Assembly (NCBI GenBank): GCA_900545885.1
Contig: URAF01000007.1
Coordinates: 1 to 64,000 of the forward strand
DNA length: 64,000 nucleotides
Source: an uncultured Eubacteriales bacterium
GTDB lineage: Bacteria > Bacillota > Clostridia > Christensenellales > CAG-917
Direction: 5' to 3'
Numbering within the stretch: the stretch's first letter is position 1; every line of letters starts with the position of its first letter. The notes below the pieces were generated by a model. That model did no database searches. It was not told the DNA's origin and worked only from the letters and a program-made list of their open reading frames with translations. Made by a program: the position numbers and the translations under genes. This document shows positions 26,042 to 34,788 of the stretch, in pieces.

Positions 26042-27271
26042 TTACTTCTTCGCGTTCTTGGCGTCGACCTGCGCCTGCACCTTTATGGGCAGTCCGAACA
26101 GGTTGATGAAGCCTGCGGAGTCCGCCTGATTGTACACGTTGTCTTCGCCGAAGGTGGCTATTTCTTCGCTATACAGCGAATAGTCGCTCCACGCGCCCGC
26201 CTTAATCATATTGCCTTTGTAAAGTTTGACTTTGACTTTGCCCGTGACTTTTTCCTGCGTCTTGTCGACGAATGCCGAAAGAGCTTCGCGCAGAGGCGTA
26301 AACCACTGTCCGTTGTAAACGAGGTCCGCAAACGTGATTGCGAGTTCCTGTTTCTTGTGCGCGGTGTATTTGTCAAGGCACAGCGTTTCGAGATACTGGT
26401 GAGCAAAGTAAAGAATTGCTCCGCCGGGGGTTTCGTACACGCCGCGGCACTTCATGCCGACAAGACGGTTTTCGACGATGTCAAGCAGTCCGATACCGTT
26501 TTCGCCACCGACTTTGTTGAGCGCGAGAATGATATCTTTGGCGGACATTTTCTTGCCGTCCAACGCAACGGGTACGCCCTTTTCGAAATCCAGCGTAACG
26601 TAGGTGGGTTTGTCGGGCGCCTGCATGGGAGACACGCCCATTTCGAGGAAACCGGGTTTGTCGTACATGGGTTCGTTGCCCGCGTCTTCGAGGTCGAGAC
26701 CTTCGTGCGAAAGGTGCCAGAGGTTCTTGTCTTTGGAATAGTTGGTCTCGCGGTTGATTTTGAGCGGAACGTTGTGCGCTTCGGCATAATCGATTTCCTC
26801 TTCACGGGACTTGATGTTCCATTCCCTCCAAGGCGCGATGACGGGCATATCGGGCGCAAAGGCTTTGATTGTGAGTTCGAAACGCACCTGGTCGTTGCCC
26901 TTGCCCGTGCAACCGTGACAGATTGCGTCTGCGTTTTCTTTCTTTGCGATTTCGACAATTCTCTTCGCGATTATGGGACGCGCAAAAGACGTGCCGAGCA
27001 TATAACCTTCATACAGCGCACCCGCCTTAACGGTGGGAATGATGTAGTCGTCCACGAATTCGTCGGTGAGGTCTTCGACATACAGTTTGGAAGCACCGGT
27101 TTTGAGTGCTTTTTCTTCGAGACCTTCGAGTTCGTCAGCCTGTCCGACGTTGCCGGAGACGGCGATGACTTCGCAGTTGTTGTAGTTTTCTTTGAGCCAC
27201 GGAATAATGATTGAAGTGTCAAGTCCGCCGGAATAGGCGAGAACTACTTTTTTGATTTTGGATTTGTCCAT
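26042..27271 (-). CDS. argG: Argininosuccinate synthase
   Basis: 409 residues. It joins citrulline and aspartate with ATP. The PP-loop motif AYSGGLDTS (13-21) and the GNVGQ, CHGCTGKGND and EGLDLEDAGNEPMY segments are typical. A GGAAGGT site precedes the ATG at 27271. It is the first gene of the arg operon, directly under the promoter and candidate operator upstream. Confidence 0.96.
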   Translation of the reverse strand: MDKSKIKKVVLAYSGGLDTSIIIPWLKENYNNCEVIAVSGNVGQADELEGLEEKALKTGASKLYVEDLTDEFVDDYIIPTVKAGALYEGYMLGTSFARPIIAKRIVEIAKKENADAICHGCTGKGNDQVRFELTIKAFAPDMPVIAPWREWNIKSREEEIDYAEAHNVPLKINRETNYSKDKNLWHLSHEGLDLEDAGNEPMYDKPGFLEMGVSPMQAPDKPTYVTLDFEKGVPVALDGKKMSAKDIILALNKVGGENGIGLLDIVENRLVGMKCRGVYETPGGAILYFAHQYLETLCLDKYTAHKKQELAITFADLVYNGQWFTPLREALSAFVDKTQEKVTGKVKVKLYKGNMIKAGAWSDYSLYSEEIATFGEDNVYNQADSAGFINLFGLPIKVQAQVDAKNAKK

Positions 27272-27310
27272 AACGTACCTTCCGAGAAGTGTTTTTTATT
27301 ATTGAAACCA

Positions 27311-27339
27311 ATTATATGCACGCCGAGAATAAAAGTCAA
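27311..27339 (-). promoter_or_regulatory. Promoter of the arginine operon
   Basis: On the minus strand TTGACT (27339-27334), a 17-nt spacer and TATAAT (27316-27311). Transcription should start near 27304, giving a leader of about 33 nt before argG. Confidence 0.85.
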
Positions 27340-27367
27340 ATATTTTTGCATATTTTTGAAAAATATT
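27339..27367. promoter_or_regulatory. Candidate ArgR operator
   Basis: A 29-bp AT-rich near-palindrome with exact 9-bp arms AATATTTTT (27339-27347) and AAAAATATT (27359-27367), directly abutting the -35 box of the arg promoter. ArgR sites in Firmicutes are AT-rich imperfect palindromes in such positions. The sequence does not match the textbook TGAATA/ATTCA core, so the assignment is an inference from position and symmetry. Confidence 0.4.
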
Positions 27368-27524
27368 GTATATTACGCCCGTTTTTGCTGTTTTTATGCG
27401 CATTTATGCAATTTTCTATGCATATTGACAAATTTTATGCAGCCGCACTCGATATTTCGGTCTTTTCTCGACGAAAAAGTCGTTGTATAATGATGACGGA
27501 CGCCTTGCGTCCGAGGGGGGAAAC

Positions 27525-28976
27525 ATGAATATAAAAGACAAAATCTCTTCTGCCCTTGCGCTCAAAAACGGGTATCAGGTTCCCGTCGGCGAAAAGTTCG
27601 GATACTTTTTCTACTTTACGGGACAAAACGCCGTATACAACCTGATTGCCTCTTTCCTTACGGCTTTTCTGCTTTTTCAGGGTATCGACGCCGCCCTCTC
27701 CGCGACGGTTATGCTCGCCGTAAAAATCTGGGACGCCTGCAACGACGCCATTTTCGGGGCAATTTTCGATAAGGTCAAATTCAAAAGCGGCAACAAGTTC
27801 CTTCCCTGGCTCAGAGCGTCCGTCGTGCTCATTCCTCTTGCCACGGTACTTATGTTCGCAATCCCGCAAGGACTCGGCGCAAACGCAAAACTTGCGTGGT
27901 TTGCCGTTGCGTACGTTTTGTGGGATACCGTATACACGCTCTGCGACGCGCCGCTCTACGGCATTATAACCGTCATGACCGACAACGTGCGCGAACGCGA
28001 AACAATGCTTTCGATAAAAGGCATATTCGCAAATGCGGGCATGGGACTGACTTTTCTGATTGCCACCGTTCTCGTCAGCGAAACCGTCGGCTCCAACTAT
28101 TTCGTGGTGTCAATAATCGTGGGCATAGTTGCGTTTGCGACTATGTTACCGCTCTGTCTGAAAGGTCACGAACGCGTGCTCGGCGTCCCCATGGAAGAAC
28201 AGTTCACAATAAGAAGAATGTTGAAATATCTTTTCAAAAACAAATATCTTCTTATATATTACACGGCCTTCCTGTTCTCGTCGGGACTTAACGTTGCAAG
28301 TGCGCTCAATCTGTTCGTGTCCTTCTACGTGTTCAACAACTCGATGTTCGCTTTGATAGCAGGCGCGATTTCAATCGTACCTTACCTGATATTCGCTCTG
28401 CTCGTTCCGCTTTTCATCAAAAAGATGAACAAAATCACCCTTTACAAACTGTCGCTTATAATTTCCGTCGTCATCAACATACTCACCTTCTTTGCCGCCT
28501 ACCGCAACTTTGCAGCTTACGTGGTGCTTGCGACTATGAACTCAATCCCTATGGCGATTGCGGGAATACTGCTCTTCATGTTCACTCCGGACTGTGCGGA
28601 ATACGGAAGGTTCAAATCGGGCATAGAGGCAAAAGGCATAACGTTCTGCCTGCAAACGTTCATGGCAAAACTGACGGGCGCGGTTGCGGGGTCGCTGGGA
28701 CTTTACATGCTTGCGGCTTTCAACTGGCAGGAAATTTCCGCCAGCAACTTTCAGGAACTCGCCGAACTTGCCGAGCAAGGCATAACTCAAACGGAAGGCG
28801 CGGTCCGCGGCCTTTGGTTTACGTTCATAGTTTTGCCGCTTATCGGCAATGCAATTGCATTTGTAATTCTGCAATTCTACAAACTCAAAGACCGTGACGT
28901 TCAGTTTATGGCAGACTGCAACAACGGCAAAATCAGCCGCGAAGAAGCCATGGAAAGCATATCCTGCAAACTGTAA
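27525..28976 (+). CDS. GPH-family sugar symporter
   Basis: 483 residues from the ATG at 27525, which has a GAGGGGGG site; the upstream in-frame extension has none. It has 12 predicted helices. VKIWDACNDAIFGAIFDKVKF is the family's conserved Asp-rich loop, here AVKIWDACND followed by GAIFDKV, and YTLCDAPLYG is a second landmark. It imports a glycoside or sugar of unknown identity with a cation. It diverges from the arg operon. A TATAAT at 27486-27491 may be its -10 box, without a convincing -35. It is a distant paralogue of the transporter at 12.3-13.9 kb. Confidence 0.87.
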   Translation: MNIKDKISSALALKNGYQVPVGEKFGYFFYFTGQNAVYNLIASFLTAFLLFQGIDAALSATVMLAVKIWDACNDAIFGAIFDKVKFKSGNKFLPWLRASVVLIPLATVLMFAIPQGLGANAKLAWFAVAYVLWDTVYTLCDAPLYGIITVMTDNVRERETMLSIKGIFANAGMGLTFLIATVLVSETVGSNYFVVSIIVGIVAFATMLPLCLKGHERVLGVPMEEQFTIRRMLKYLFKNKYLLIYYTAFLFSSGLNVASALNLFVSFYVFNNSMFALIAGAISIVPYLIFALLVPLFIKKMNKITLYKLSLIISVVINILTFFAAYRNFAAYVVLATMNSIPMAIAGILLFMFTPDCAEYGRFKSGIEAKGITFCLQTFMAKLTGAVAGSLGLYMLAAFNWQEISASNFQELAELAEQGITQTEGAVRGLWFTFIVLPLIGNAIAFVILQFYKLKDRDVQFMADCNNGKISREEAMESISCKL

Positions 28977-29000
28977 TCCCTGCGCGCGTAACAATACTTT

Positions 29001-29030
29001 TTGCGAAAACACACGTTTATATGCTATAAT
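29001..29030 (+). promoter_or_regulatory. Strong promoter with no coding gene downstream
   Basis: TTGCGA (29001-29006), an 18-nt spacer and an extended -10 TGCTATAAT (TATAAT at 29025-29030). It lies just after the stop of the transporter gene and points along the plus strand to a perfect terminator at 29142-29174. Confidence 0.65.
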
Positions 29031-29036
29031 AATCTG

Positions 29037-29174
29037 TATAAAACTGTTGTTGTGCAAAAACGTTCGATTTTTGAACGAGTGAGAAAAAGCAAAATACAAA
29101 CATCAAGCCAACTGCAATATCCACAATGAAAAGAAAACAATAAAAAGAAGACGCGCGGTGCGCGTCTTCTTTTT
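29037..29174 (+). ncRNA. Candidate small RNA, about 138 nt
   Basis: This interval is bounded by an extended -10 promoter and a perfect 15-bp terminator. It contains a small hairpin CGTTC-GATTTTT-GAACG near 29068-29084 and an A-rich single-stranded section. The only reading frames are very short (a 25-codon frame opened by GTG near 29053, and ATGAAAAGAAAACAATAA), neither with a good ribosome site. No known RNA family is recognised. A short mRNA leader or a tiny peptide gene is possible instead. Confidence 0.45.
29142..29174 (+). terminator. Perfect bidirectional terminator
   Basis: A 15-bp stem AAAAAGAAGACGCGC (29142-29156) with its exact complement (29160-29174), loop GGT. Both ends give T-runs, so it can serve the plus-strand transporter and small RNA as well as the minus-strand ABC operon. 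Confidence 0.92.
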
Positions 29175-29288
29175 GTATTGCATTGGTGCAAACATTCGCA
29201 ATGTTTCTTTTGGCACAACGTTTCTTTACGCCGTTGCGTTGTGCCTGTTGAGCTCGGCAAGGTTGAGGCAACCGCTTACACGGCGATT
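29175..29288. other. Gene-free interval with two hairpins
   Basis: AAACATT-CGC-AATGTTT (29190-29206, followed by CTTTT on the plus strand) and GGCACAACG (29212-29220) with CGTTGTGCC (29237-29245). They lie beyond the ABC operon stop on the minus strand. They may help protect or end that transcript; neither is a classic terminator for it. Confidence 0.4.
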
Positions 29289-31208
29289 TTATTCGAGCTC
29301 GAACGCACCTGTGTAAAGCTGGTAGTACTGCCCTTTCTTTGCGATGAGTTCGTCGTGGCTTCCGCGTTCGATAATTCTGCCGTGGTCGAGAACCATAATC
29401 GCGTCGGAGTTCTGAATGGTGGACAGTCTGTGTGCAATGACGAATACCGTTCTGCCTTCCATAAGTCTGTCCATACCCTGCTGCACAAGATATTCCGTAC
29501 GGGTGTCGATTGAGGACGTCGCTTCGTCGAGAATGAGCACGGGGGGATTTGCAACCGCCACACGCGCTATCGACAGCAACTGTTTCTGACCCTGCGAAAG
29601 GTTGGAACCGTCGCCCGTGAGCATTGTCGAATAACCTTCGGGAAGTCGGGTGATGAAATCGTGCGCGCCCGCAAGTTTAGCGGCTTCGATACACTCATCG
29701 TCCGTGGCGTCGAGTTTGCCGTAACGGATATTGTCCATTATCGTGCCCGTGAACAGGTTGGTATCCTGCAAAACGATACCGAGCGAACGACGCAGGTCGG
29801 CTTTCTTTATCTTGTTGATGTTGATACCGTCGTATCTGATTTTGCCGTCTTCGATGTCGTAGAAACGGTTTATAAGGTTGGTGATTGTGGTTTTGCCCGC
29901 GCCCGTCGCACCGACAAACGCTATCTTCTGACCGGGTTTGGCGTAGATGCTGACGTCGTGCAGAACGAGTTTTTCGGGAACGTAACCGAAGTCCACGTTG
30001 AAAAGTCTGATGTCGCCTTTGAGTTCGGTGTAGGTGACGGTGCCGTCCGCTTTGTGCGGGTGACGCCATGCCCATTTGCCCGTGCGCTCATTGCTTTCGG
30101 TGATGTTGCCGTCTTCGTCGATTTCGGCGTTTACGAGCTCGACGTATCCGTCGTCGGCTTCGGGTTCGTTGGCGAGGAATTCGAATATACGTCCAGCGCC
30201 TGCTATTGCCATGACAACGGAGTTAATCTGCATGGAAACCTGACCGATGTTGAGCGTGAACTGTCTGCTCATGTTGAGGAAGGAAACTATTGCACCCATT
30301 GTGATAACGCTTGCTTCCAGTCCCGTGATAGACAGGTTTCTGACGCCGCCGAGAACGAGCGCGCCGCCCACGATTGCAACCGCTACGAACACGACGTGTC
30401 CGATGTTGGAAATTGCGGGCATGAGCATATTGCCGTAACGGTTTGCCTTGTCGGCGTCACCGAAAAGTTGGTCGTTGACTTTCGCAAAATCGCGTTTTGC
30501 CGCCTCTTCGTGACAGAAAACTTTGATGACTTTCTGTCCGTGTATCATTTCCTCGGCAAAACCTTCCGTCTGACCTATAGAGTTCTGTTGACGCACGAAG
30601 AATTTTGCACTTCTGCCGCCTACCATTTTGGTTACCCACAGCATAAACGCAACGCCTACAAGTACAACCAATGTGAGGTATATGCTGGATATGAGCATGG
30701 TGACAAGCAAAGTTACTATTGACACCAACGAAAAGAAACTTTGCGGAATGCTCTGCGATATGAGCTGACGCAGAGCGTCGACGTCGTTGGTGTAGTAACT
30801 CATGATGTCGCCGTGAGTGTGCGTATCGAAGTATTTGACGGGCAATCTCTGCATTTTATTGAACATATCCTCGCGGACGTGTTTGAGGAAGCCCTGCGTT
30901 ATGATTGCCATAAGTCTGGTGTAGACGAAAGAGCAAATCAGACCGAACACGTAAATTCCCGCCATAAGACATGCTATTTTTGTCAGCGTGCTTTTAATGG
31001 CGTCAAAGCCGTTTGCGATGCCGGGTTCTATGACGTCGTCAACCAGAATTTCGAGGAATATGGACGAACTGATACCCGCAACAGCCGTGACTGCTATACA
31101 CACGAACACCAGAATGAGTTCCCATTTGTAGTAGTGTCCGAGATATTTGAACAGTTTACCGAGGATTTTCAACACGCTGCCTTTCTGAATTTCCATTCTG
31201 CGTTTCAT
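29289..31208 (-). CDS. ABC exporter half-transporter, catalytic partner of a heterodimer
   Basis: 639 residues: six membrane helices (about 25-320), then an ABC ATPase with Walker A GATGAGKT, Walker B LILDEATSS with catalytic Glu, and switch His in IAHRLST. Its signature is LSQGQ rather than LSGGQ. An insert of about 40 residues, with WAWRHPHKADG, lies between the membrane part and the ATPase. The partner encoded just upstream has the complementary defects. Such pairs export drugs, lipids or peptides. Its start overlaps the partner's stop (ATGA). Confidence in the heterodimer is high; the substrate is unknown. Confidence 0.92.
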   Translation of the reverse strand: MKRRMEIQKGSVLKILGKLFKYLGHYYKWELILVFVCIAVTAVAGISSSIFLEILVDDVIEPGIANGFDAIKSTLTKIACLMAGIYVFGLICSFVYTRLMAIITQGFLKHVREDMFNKMQRLPVKYFDTHTHGDIMSYYTNDVDALRQLISQSIPQSFFSLVSIVTLLVTMLISSIYLTLVVLVGVAFMLWVTKMVGGRSAKFFVRQQNSIGQTEGFAEEMIHGQKVIKVFCHEEAAKRDFAKVNDQLFGDADKANRYGNMLMPAISNIGHVVFVAVAIVGGALVLGGVRNLSITGLEASVITMGAIVSFLNMSRQFTLNIGQVSMQINSVVMAIAGAGRIFEFLANEPEADDGYVELVNAEIDEDGNITESNERTGKWAWRHPHKADGTVTYTELKGDIRLFNVDFGYVPEKLVLHDVSIYAKPGQKIAFVGATGAGKTTITNLINRFYDIEDGKIRYDGININKIKKADLRRSLGIVLQDTNLFTGTIMDNIRYGKLDATDDECIEAAKLAGAHDFITRLPEGYSTMLTGDGSNLSQGQKQLLSIARVAVANPPVLILDEATSSIDTRTEYLVQQGMDRLMEGRTVFVIAHRLSTIQNSDAIMVLDHGRIIERGSHDELIAKKGQYYQLYTGAFELE

Positions 31209-32995
31209 TCGGCGTCACCTCCTTTCTGTTCACGGACTTTTTTGAGTTCTTCCGCACCCGCACCGATTTTGTTCTGCGAGTAGTAGACTTCCTGATAAAT
31301 TTCGTTGGTTGCGAGCAGTTCTTCGTGAGTTCCCTGCGCCGCAACTTCGCCGTTGTTCATGATGATAATAAGGTCTGCGTCCTCGACCGACGACACACGC
31401 TGCGCGATGATGAACTTCGTGACATCGGGAAGTTCTTCGCGGAACGCCTGACGGATAAGCGCGTCCGTTTTGGTGTCGACTGCGGAAGTCGAGTCGTCGA
31501 GAATGAGGATTTTCGGCTTTTTGAGCAAAGCGCGCGCTATGCACAGTCTCTGTTTCTGTCCGCCCGATACGTTGGCGCCGCCCTGTTCGATGTACGTGTC
31601 GTAACCGTCGGGGAAAGACATTATGAAATCGTGCGCCTGCGCTCTGCGGCAAGCCTGTTCCATTTCTTCGTCGGTTGCGTCGGGATTGCCCCAGCGCAGG
31701 TTTTCTTTTATTGTGCCGGAGAAAAGAACGTTCTTCTGCAACACCACGGAAACCTGATTTCGCAGGCTTTCTATATCGTAGTCCCTGACGTCTTTGCCTC
31801 CGACCAGCAACTGCCCTTCCGTTGCGTCATAAAGACGGGGAATGAGGTTGACAAGCGAAGTCTTGGAACTGCCCGTTCCGCCGAGAATACCGACCGTCTG
31901 TCCCGATTTTATTTTAAGATTGACGTTGTGGAGTGCGTCTCTTTCGGCCTTTTCGGAATATTTGAAGCTGACGTTTCTGAACTCCACCGTTCCGTCTGCG
32001 ACGTCGTATTCGGGATTTTCGGGGTTTTTGAGCGTGCTTTCTTCTTCGAGAACTTCCGCAACTCTTTCCGCCGAACTGGTCGCAATGGAAATCATAACCA
32101 TGACCATGGACAACATCATGAGCGAAGAAAGTATCTGCGCCGCAAACGCTATAAGGCTGGAAAGTGCCGCCGAACTCAGTTCCGTTTCGCCCGAACGCAC
32201 GATAATTGAAGACCCGAAAATGCAGATGAGCGTGATTGCCGTCCAGATGCTGAACTGCATGAGCGGGGTGTTGAGGGCGATGATTTTTTCACCGAGCGTG
32301 AAGTCCGCGCGGACGTCCTGCGCCGTTTTGTCGAACTTTTCGATTTCGTAGTCCTCTCTGACGTAGGACTTGACGACGCGCATACCCTTGACGTTTTCTT
32401 GAATGGAGTTGTTCATTGCGTCGTACTTGTTGAAAACGCGGTTGAATATCGGTTCAACCTTCTTGAAGATGATGAACAGTCCGACGCCGAGCACGGGAAT
32501 GAGCGCCATAAAAATCGCGGAGATTTTGACGTTGATGGTAAACGCCATGATGAGCGAGATCACGAGCATGACAGGGCAACGCACCGCAACGCGGACAATC
32601 ATCATGTACGCGTTCTGAATGTTGGTCACGTCGGTGGTCATACGCGTCACAAGGCTGGACGTGGAAAATTTGTCGATGTTGGCAAACGAAAAGCCCTGAA
32701 TTCTGGAATAGATATCCGTACGGAGATTGCGCGCAAAACCCGCAGACGCGGTTGCGGCGTACTTGCCCGCGAGCATGCCGAAAACCAGAGAAAACGCCGC
32801 CATGACAAGGAGAATGCCTCCGTACATAAGGATATTCTCGAGGGAGTTGTCTTTCTGGATATTTTCGAGCATCGTAACCATATAAAGAGGTATCAGGCAT
32901 TCGAGCGTGACCTCCAAGGATACGAGCACGGGGGAAAGTATGGATTCTTTTTTGAATTCCCTGAGGCTTTTAATCAAAGTCTTTGCTACTTTCAT
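31205..32995 (-). CDS. ABC exporter half-transporter, degenerate-site partner
   Basis: 596 residues from the ATG at 32995 (GGAG site 11 nt upstream). Six membrane helices are followed by an ABC ATPase: Walker A GGTGSSKT, signature VSGGQ, and Walker B LILDDSTSA with Asp in place of the catalytic Glu. The switch His is replaced by Gln (IAQRVSS). This combination marks the degenerate half of TM287/TM288-type heterodimers. In the pair, its intact VSGGQ signature completes the active site of the other subunit. It is the first gene of a two-gene operon, divergent from a TetR-type regulator. Confidence 0.92.
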   Translation of the reverse strand: MKVAKTLIKSLREFKKESILSPVLVSLEVTLECLIPLYMVTMLENIQKDNSLENILMYGGILLVMAAFSLVFGMLAGKYAATASAGFARNLRTDIYSRIQGFSFANIDKFSTSSLVTRMTTDVTNIQNAYMMIVRVAVRCPVMLVISLIMAFTINVKISAIFMALIPVLGVGLFIIFKKVEPIFNRVFNKYDAMNNSIQENVKGMRVVKSYVREDYEIEKFDKTAQDVRADFTLGEKIIALNTPLMQFSIWTAITLICIFGSSIIVRSGETELSSAALSSLIAFAAQILSSLMMLSMVMVMISIATSSAERVAEVLEEESTLKNPENPEYDVADGTVEFRNVSFKYSEKAERDALHNVNLKIKSGQTVGILGGTGSSKTSLVNLIPRLYDATEGQLLVGGKDVRDYDIESLRNQVSVVLQKNVLFSGTIKENLRWGNPDATDEEMEQACRRAQAHDFIMSFPDGYDTYIEQGGANVSGGQKQRLCIARALLKKPKILILDDSTSAVDTKTDALIRQAFREELPDVTKFIIAQRVSSVEDADLIIIMNNGEVAAQGTHEELLATNEIYQEVYYSQNKIGAGAEELKKVREQKGGDAE

Positions 32996-33028
32996 AATAT
33001 ATGCTCCGAAATCTACGTCGGCGTGCCG

Positions 33029-33062
33029 CGGTCGGAACCGACCGACTTGCACAATCCGACAA
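33029..33062. promoter_or_regulatory. Operator-like repeats in the exporter leader
   Basis: A 16-bp palindrome CGGTCGG-AA-CCGACCG (33029-33044) and AATCCGACAA (33053-33062). The CCGAC core recurs at 33133-33139 and, inverted, at 33151-33157. These are good candidates for binding by the adjacent TetR-family repressor, downstream of the exporter promoter where bound protein would block transcription. Confidence 0.5.
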
Positions 33063-33091
33063 CCTGTTGTATGATTATTATCGGTGTGACT

Positions 33092-33121
33092 ATTTTATCC
33101 ACTAAAAAATCGCAAAGTCAA
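33092..33121 (-). promoter_or_regulatory. Promoter of the ABC exporter operon
   Basis: On the minus strand TTGACT (33121-33116), an 18-nt spacer and TAAAAT (33097-33092). The leader to the ATG at 32995 is about 90 nt and contains the operator-like repeats. Confidence 0.7.
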
Positions 33122-33132
33122 CACAATTAACG

Positions 33133-33157
33133 CCGACAATTTTTCACGATTTGTCGG
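33133..33157. promoter_or_regulatory. Operator-like inverted repeat upstream of tetR-type gene
   Basis: CCGACAA (33133-33139) and TTGTCGG (33151-33157), separated by 11 bp and ending 16 nt before the regulator's ATG. It shares the CCGACAA half-site with 33056-33062, which suggests one protein binds several sites between the divergent genes. Confidence 0.5.
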
Positions 33158-33173
33158 ATTTACGGAGTAAAAT

Positions 33174-33740
33174 ATGCCTGCAAAACCCTCTGTCGCAGCA
33201 AATACAAAACAAATTCTGACAGATGCTTTCTGGAAACTTTACCGTGAAAAAAGCATAGACAAAATCACCGTACGGGAAATAACGCAGCTTGCGGGATACA
33301 ACAGAAGCACCTTTTACGAGTACTTCTGCGACGTGTACGATGTGCTCCAACAACTGGAAAATTCGCTCATGGAAAAGCTGCAGTTCGGAACGCCTGCGCT
33401 TGATATTATGTCCGTTGACGAACTTGCCGCCGTGTTCGAAGAAAACGCAGAATACCTTTCCGTTCTGTTCAGCGGCAAAGGCGACATCTCGTTCATGTTT
33501 GCGGCGCGCGAAAAATTGAAAAAGCCGTTTTTCGAAGCGGTTAAAAAACAAGGCAAAGAGATTGATTTCAAAACCGAACTTTCAATCGAATATCACGTGG
33601 CGGGCACAATATCGTCAATGATACACTGGCTGCACATGCCGAATCGCCCGTCTGCCGAAAACTATCTCGAAACGCTGCGCGAAATAAACTGCGAAGCGAT
33701 GGAAAGGCTTGCCGCACAACTAGGCTTGCCCACAAAATAA
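33174..33740 (+). CDS. TetR/AcrR-family transcriptional regulator
   Basis: 188 residues. The N-terminal TetR helix-turn-helix spans about 8-57, with DKITVREITQLAGYNRSTFYEYF as the DNA-binding segment (TVREITQLAGYNRSTFY at its core). The C-terminal ligand domain is divergent. CGGAG precedes the ATG. It is divergent from the heterodimeric ABC exporter, and repeated CCGACAA half-sites lie between them. The usual logic would be repression of the exporter, and of itself, until an exported compound binds. Confidence 0.88.
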   Translation: MPAKPSVAANTKQILTDAFWKLYREKSIDKITVREITQLAGYNRSTFYEYFCDVYDVLQQLENSLMEKLQFGTPALDIMSVDELAAVFEENAEYLSVLFSGKGDISFMFAAREKLKKPFFEAVKKQGKEIDFKTELSIEYHVAGTISSMIHWLHMPNRPSAENYLETLREINCEAMERLAAQLGLPTK

Positions 33741-33774
33741 TTTCAAAGGACGATAGCGCCCCGAAGGCGGGAGA

Positions 33775-34788
33775 TTACTCTCCGTACCCGTCGGGATTGT
33801 TCATTTGCCAGCGCCAGCTGTCCTCGCACATTTCTTTGAGTCCGTATTTGCACTCGAACCCCATTTCGGCTTTTGCAAGCGACGCGTCCGCGAAACACTC
33901 CGCAATGTCGCCGCTTCTGCGTGCGGTGATTTCGTAAGGCACTTTTCTTCCGCTCGCCGCTTCGAACGCGTGAACTATCTGAAGTACGCTGTACCCTGTT
34001 CCCGTACCGAGATTGTAGGTCACGAGTCCGGGAGCCGTTTCCAGCTTTTTGACCGCAAGCGAATGCGCATGAGCAAGGTCACAGACGTGAATATAATCTC
34101 TGACACCCGTACCGTCACAGGTGGGATAATCGTTGCCGAACACGTAAAGTTTCGGCAATTTTCCTATCGCAACCTGAGTGACGTAAGGCATGAGATTGTT
34201 GGGAATACCGTTCGGGTCCTCGCCTATTCTGCCGCTCTTGTGCGCGCCTATCGGGTTGAAATAGCGAAGCAATGCGATGTTCATACTCTTGTCGGCGGCG
34301 TAAACGTCGCGGAGTATGTCCTCAATCATAAGTTTTGTTCTGCCGTAAGGATTTGTTACGGAAAGGGGGAAATCCTCTTTTATCGGAACGGTTTTCGGCT
34401 GTCCGTAAACGGTAGCCGAAGAAGAAAACACAAAGTTTTTCACACCGAATTCTCTCATAACCTGCAAAATGTTGAGAGTATTCGTGATGTTGTTCCTGAA
34501 ATATTCAAGAGGTTTCGAACAGGATTCGCCTACCGCTTTCAATCCCGCAAAATGTATGACGGCGTCGATTTTTTCCTTGGCGAAAACGTCGCGCACCTTG
34601 TCTATGTCGCAAAGGTCGTATTCATAAAACGGCACGTCTTTTCCGCAGAGTTCGCGAACGCGTTTCACCGCTTCGAATTTGCTGTTACAAAGATTGTCTG
34701 CGATTACGGGGTCGTATCCGTTTTCGACAAGGTCGATTACGGTATGCGAACCTATGTAACCTGCTCCGCCTGTAACCAGAATGCTCAT
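33775..34788 (-). CDS. galE: UDP-glucose 4-epimerase
   Basis: 337 residues from MSILVTGGAGYIGSH. The NAD-binding GGAGYIG (7-13) and the catalytic Tyr148-X3-Lys152 within NPYGRTK are intact, with the SSSATVYG loop before them. It interconverts UDP-glucose and UDP-galactose (and possibly the N-acetyl forms). AAAAGGAG precedes the ATG, which overlaps the upstream kinase stop as ATGA. The tight coupling to an N-acetylhexosamine-kinase-like gene suggests use of galactose- or GalNAc-containing host or plant glycans. Confidence 0.94.
   Translation of the reverse strand: MSILVTGGAGYIGSHTVIDLVENGYDPVIADNLCNSKFEAVKRVRELCGKDVPFYEYDLCDIDKVRDVFAKEKIDAVIHFAGLKAVGESCSKPLEYFRNNITNTLNILQVMREFGVKNFVFSSSATVYGQPKTVPIKEDFPLSVTNPYGRTKLMIEDILRDVYAADKSMNIALLRYFNPIGAHKSGRIGEDPNGIPNNLMPYVTQVAIGKLPKLYVFGNDYPTCDGTGVRDYIHVCDLAHAHSLAVKKLETAPGLVTYNLGTGTGYSVLQIVHAFEAASGRKVPYEITARRSGDIAECFADASLAKAEMGFECKYGLKEMCEDSWRWQMNNPDGYGE

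Noticed and set aside
27395..27440. Four TATGC repeats between the arg promoter and the GPH transporter gene
   Set aside because: Spacing is irregular (10, 12 and 19 nt) and the region is AT-rich, so chance is likely. No operator family fits.
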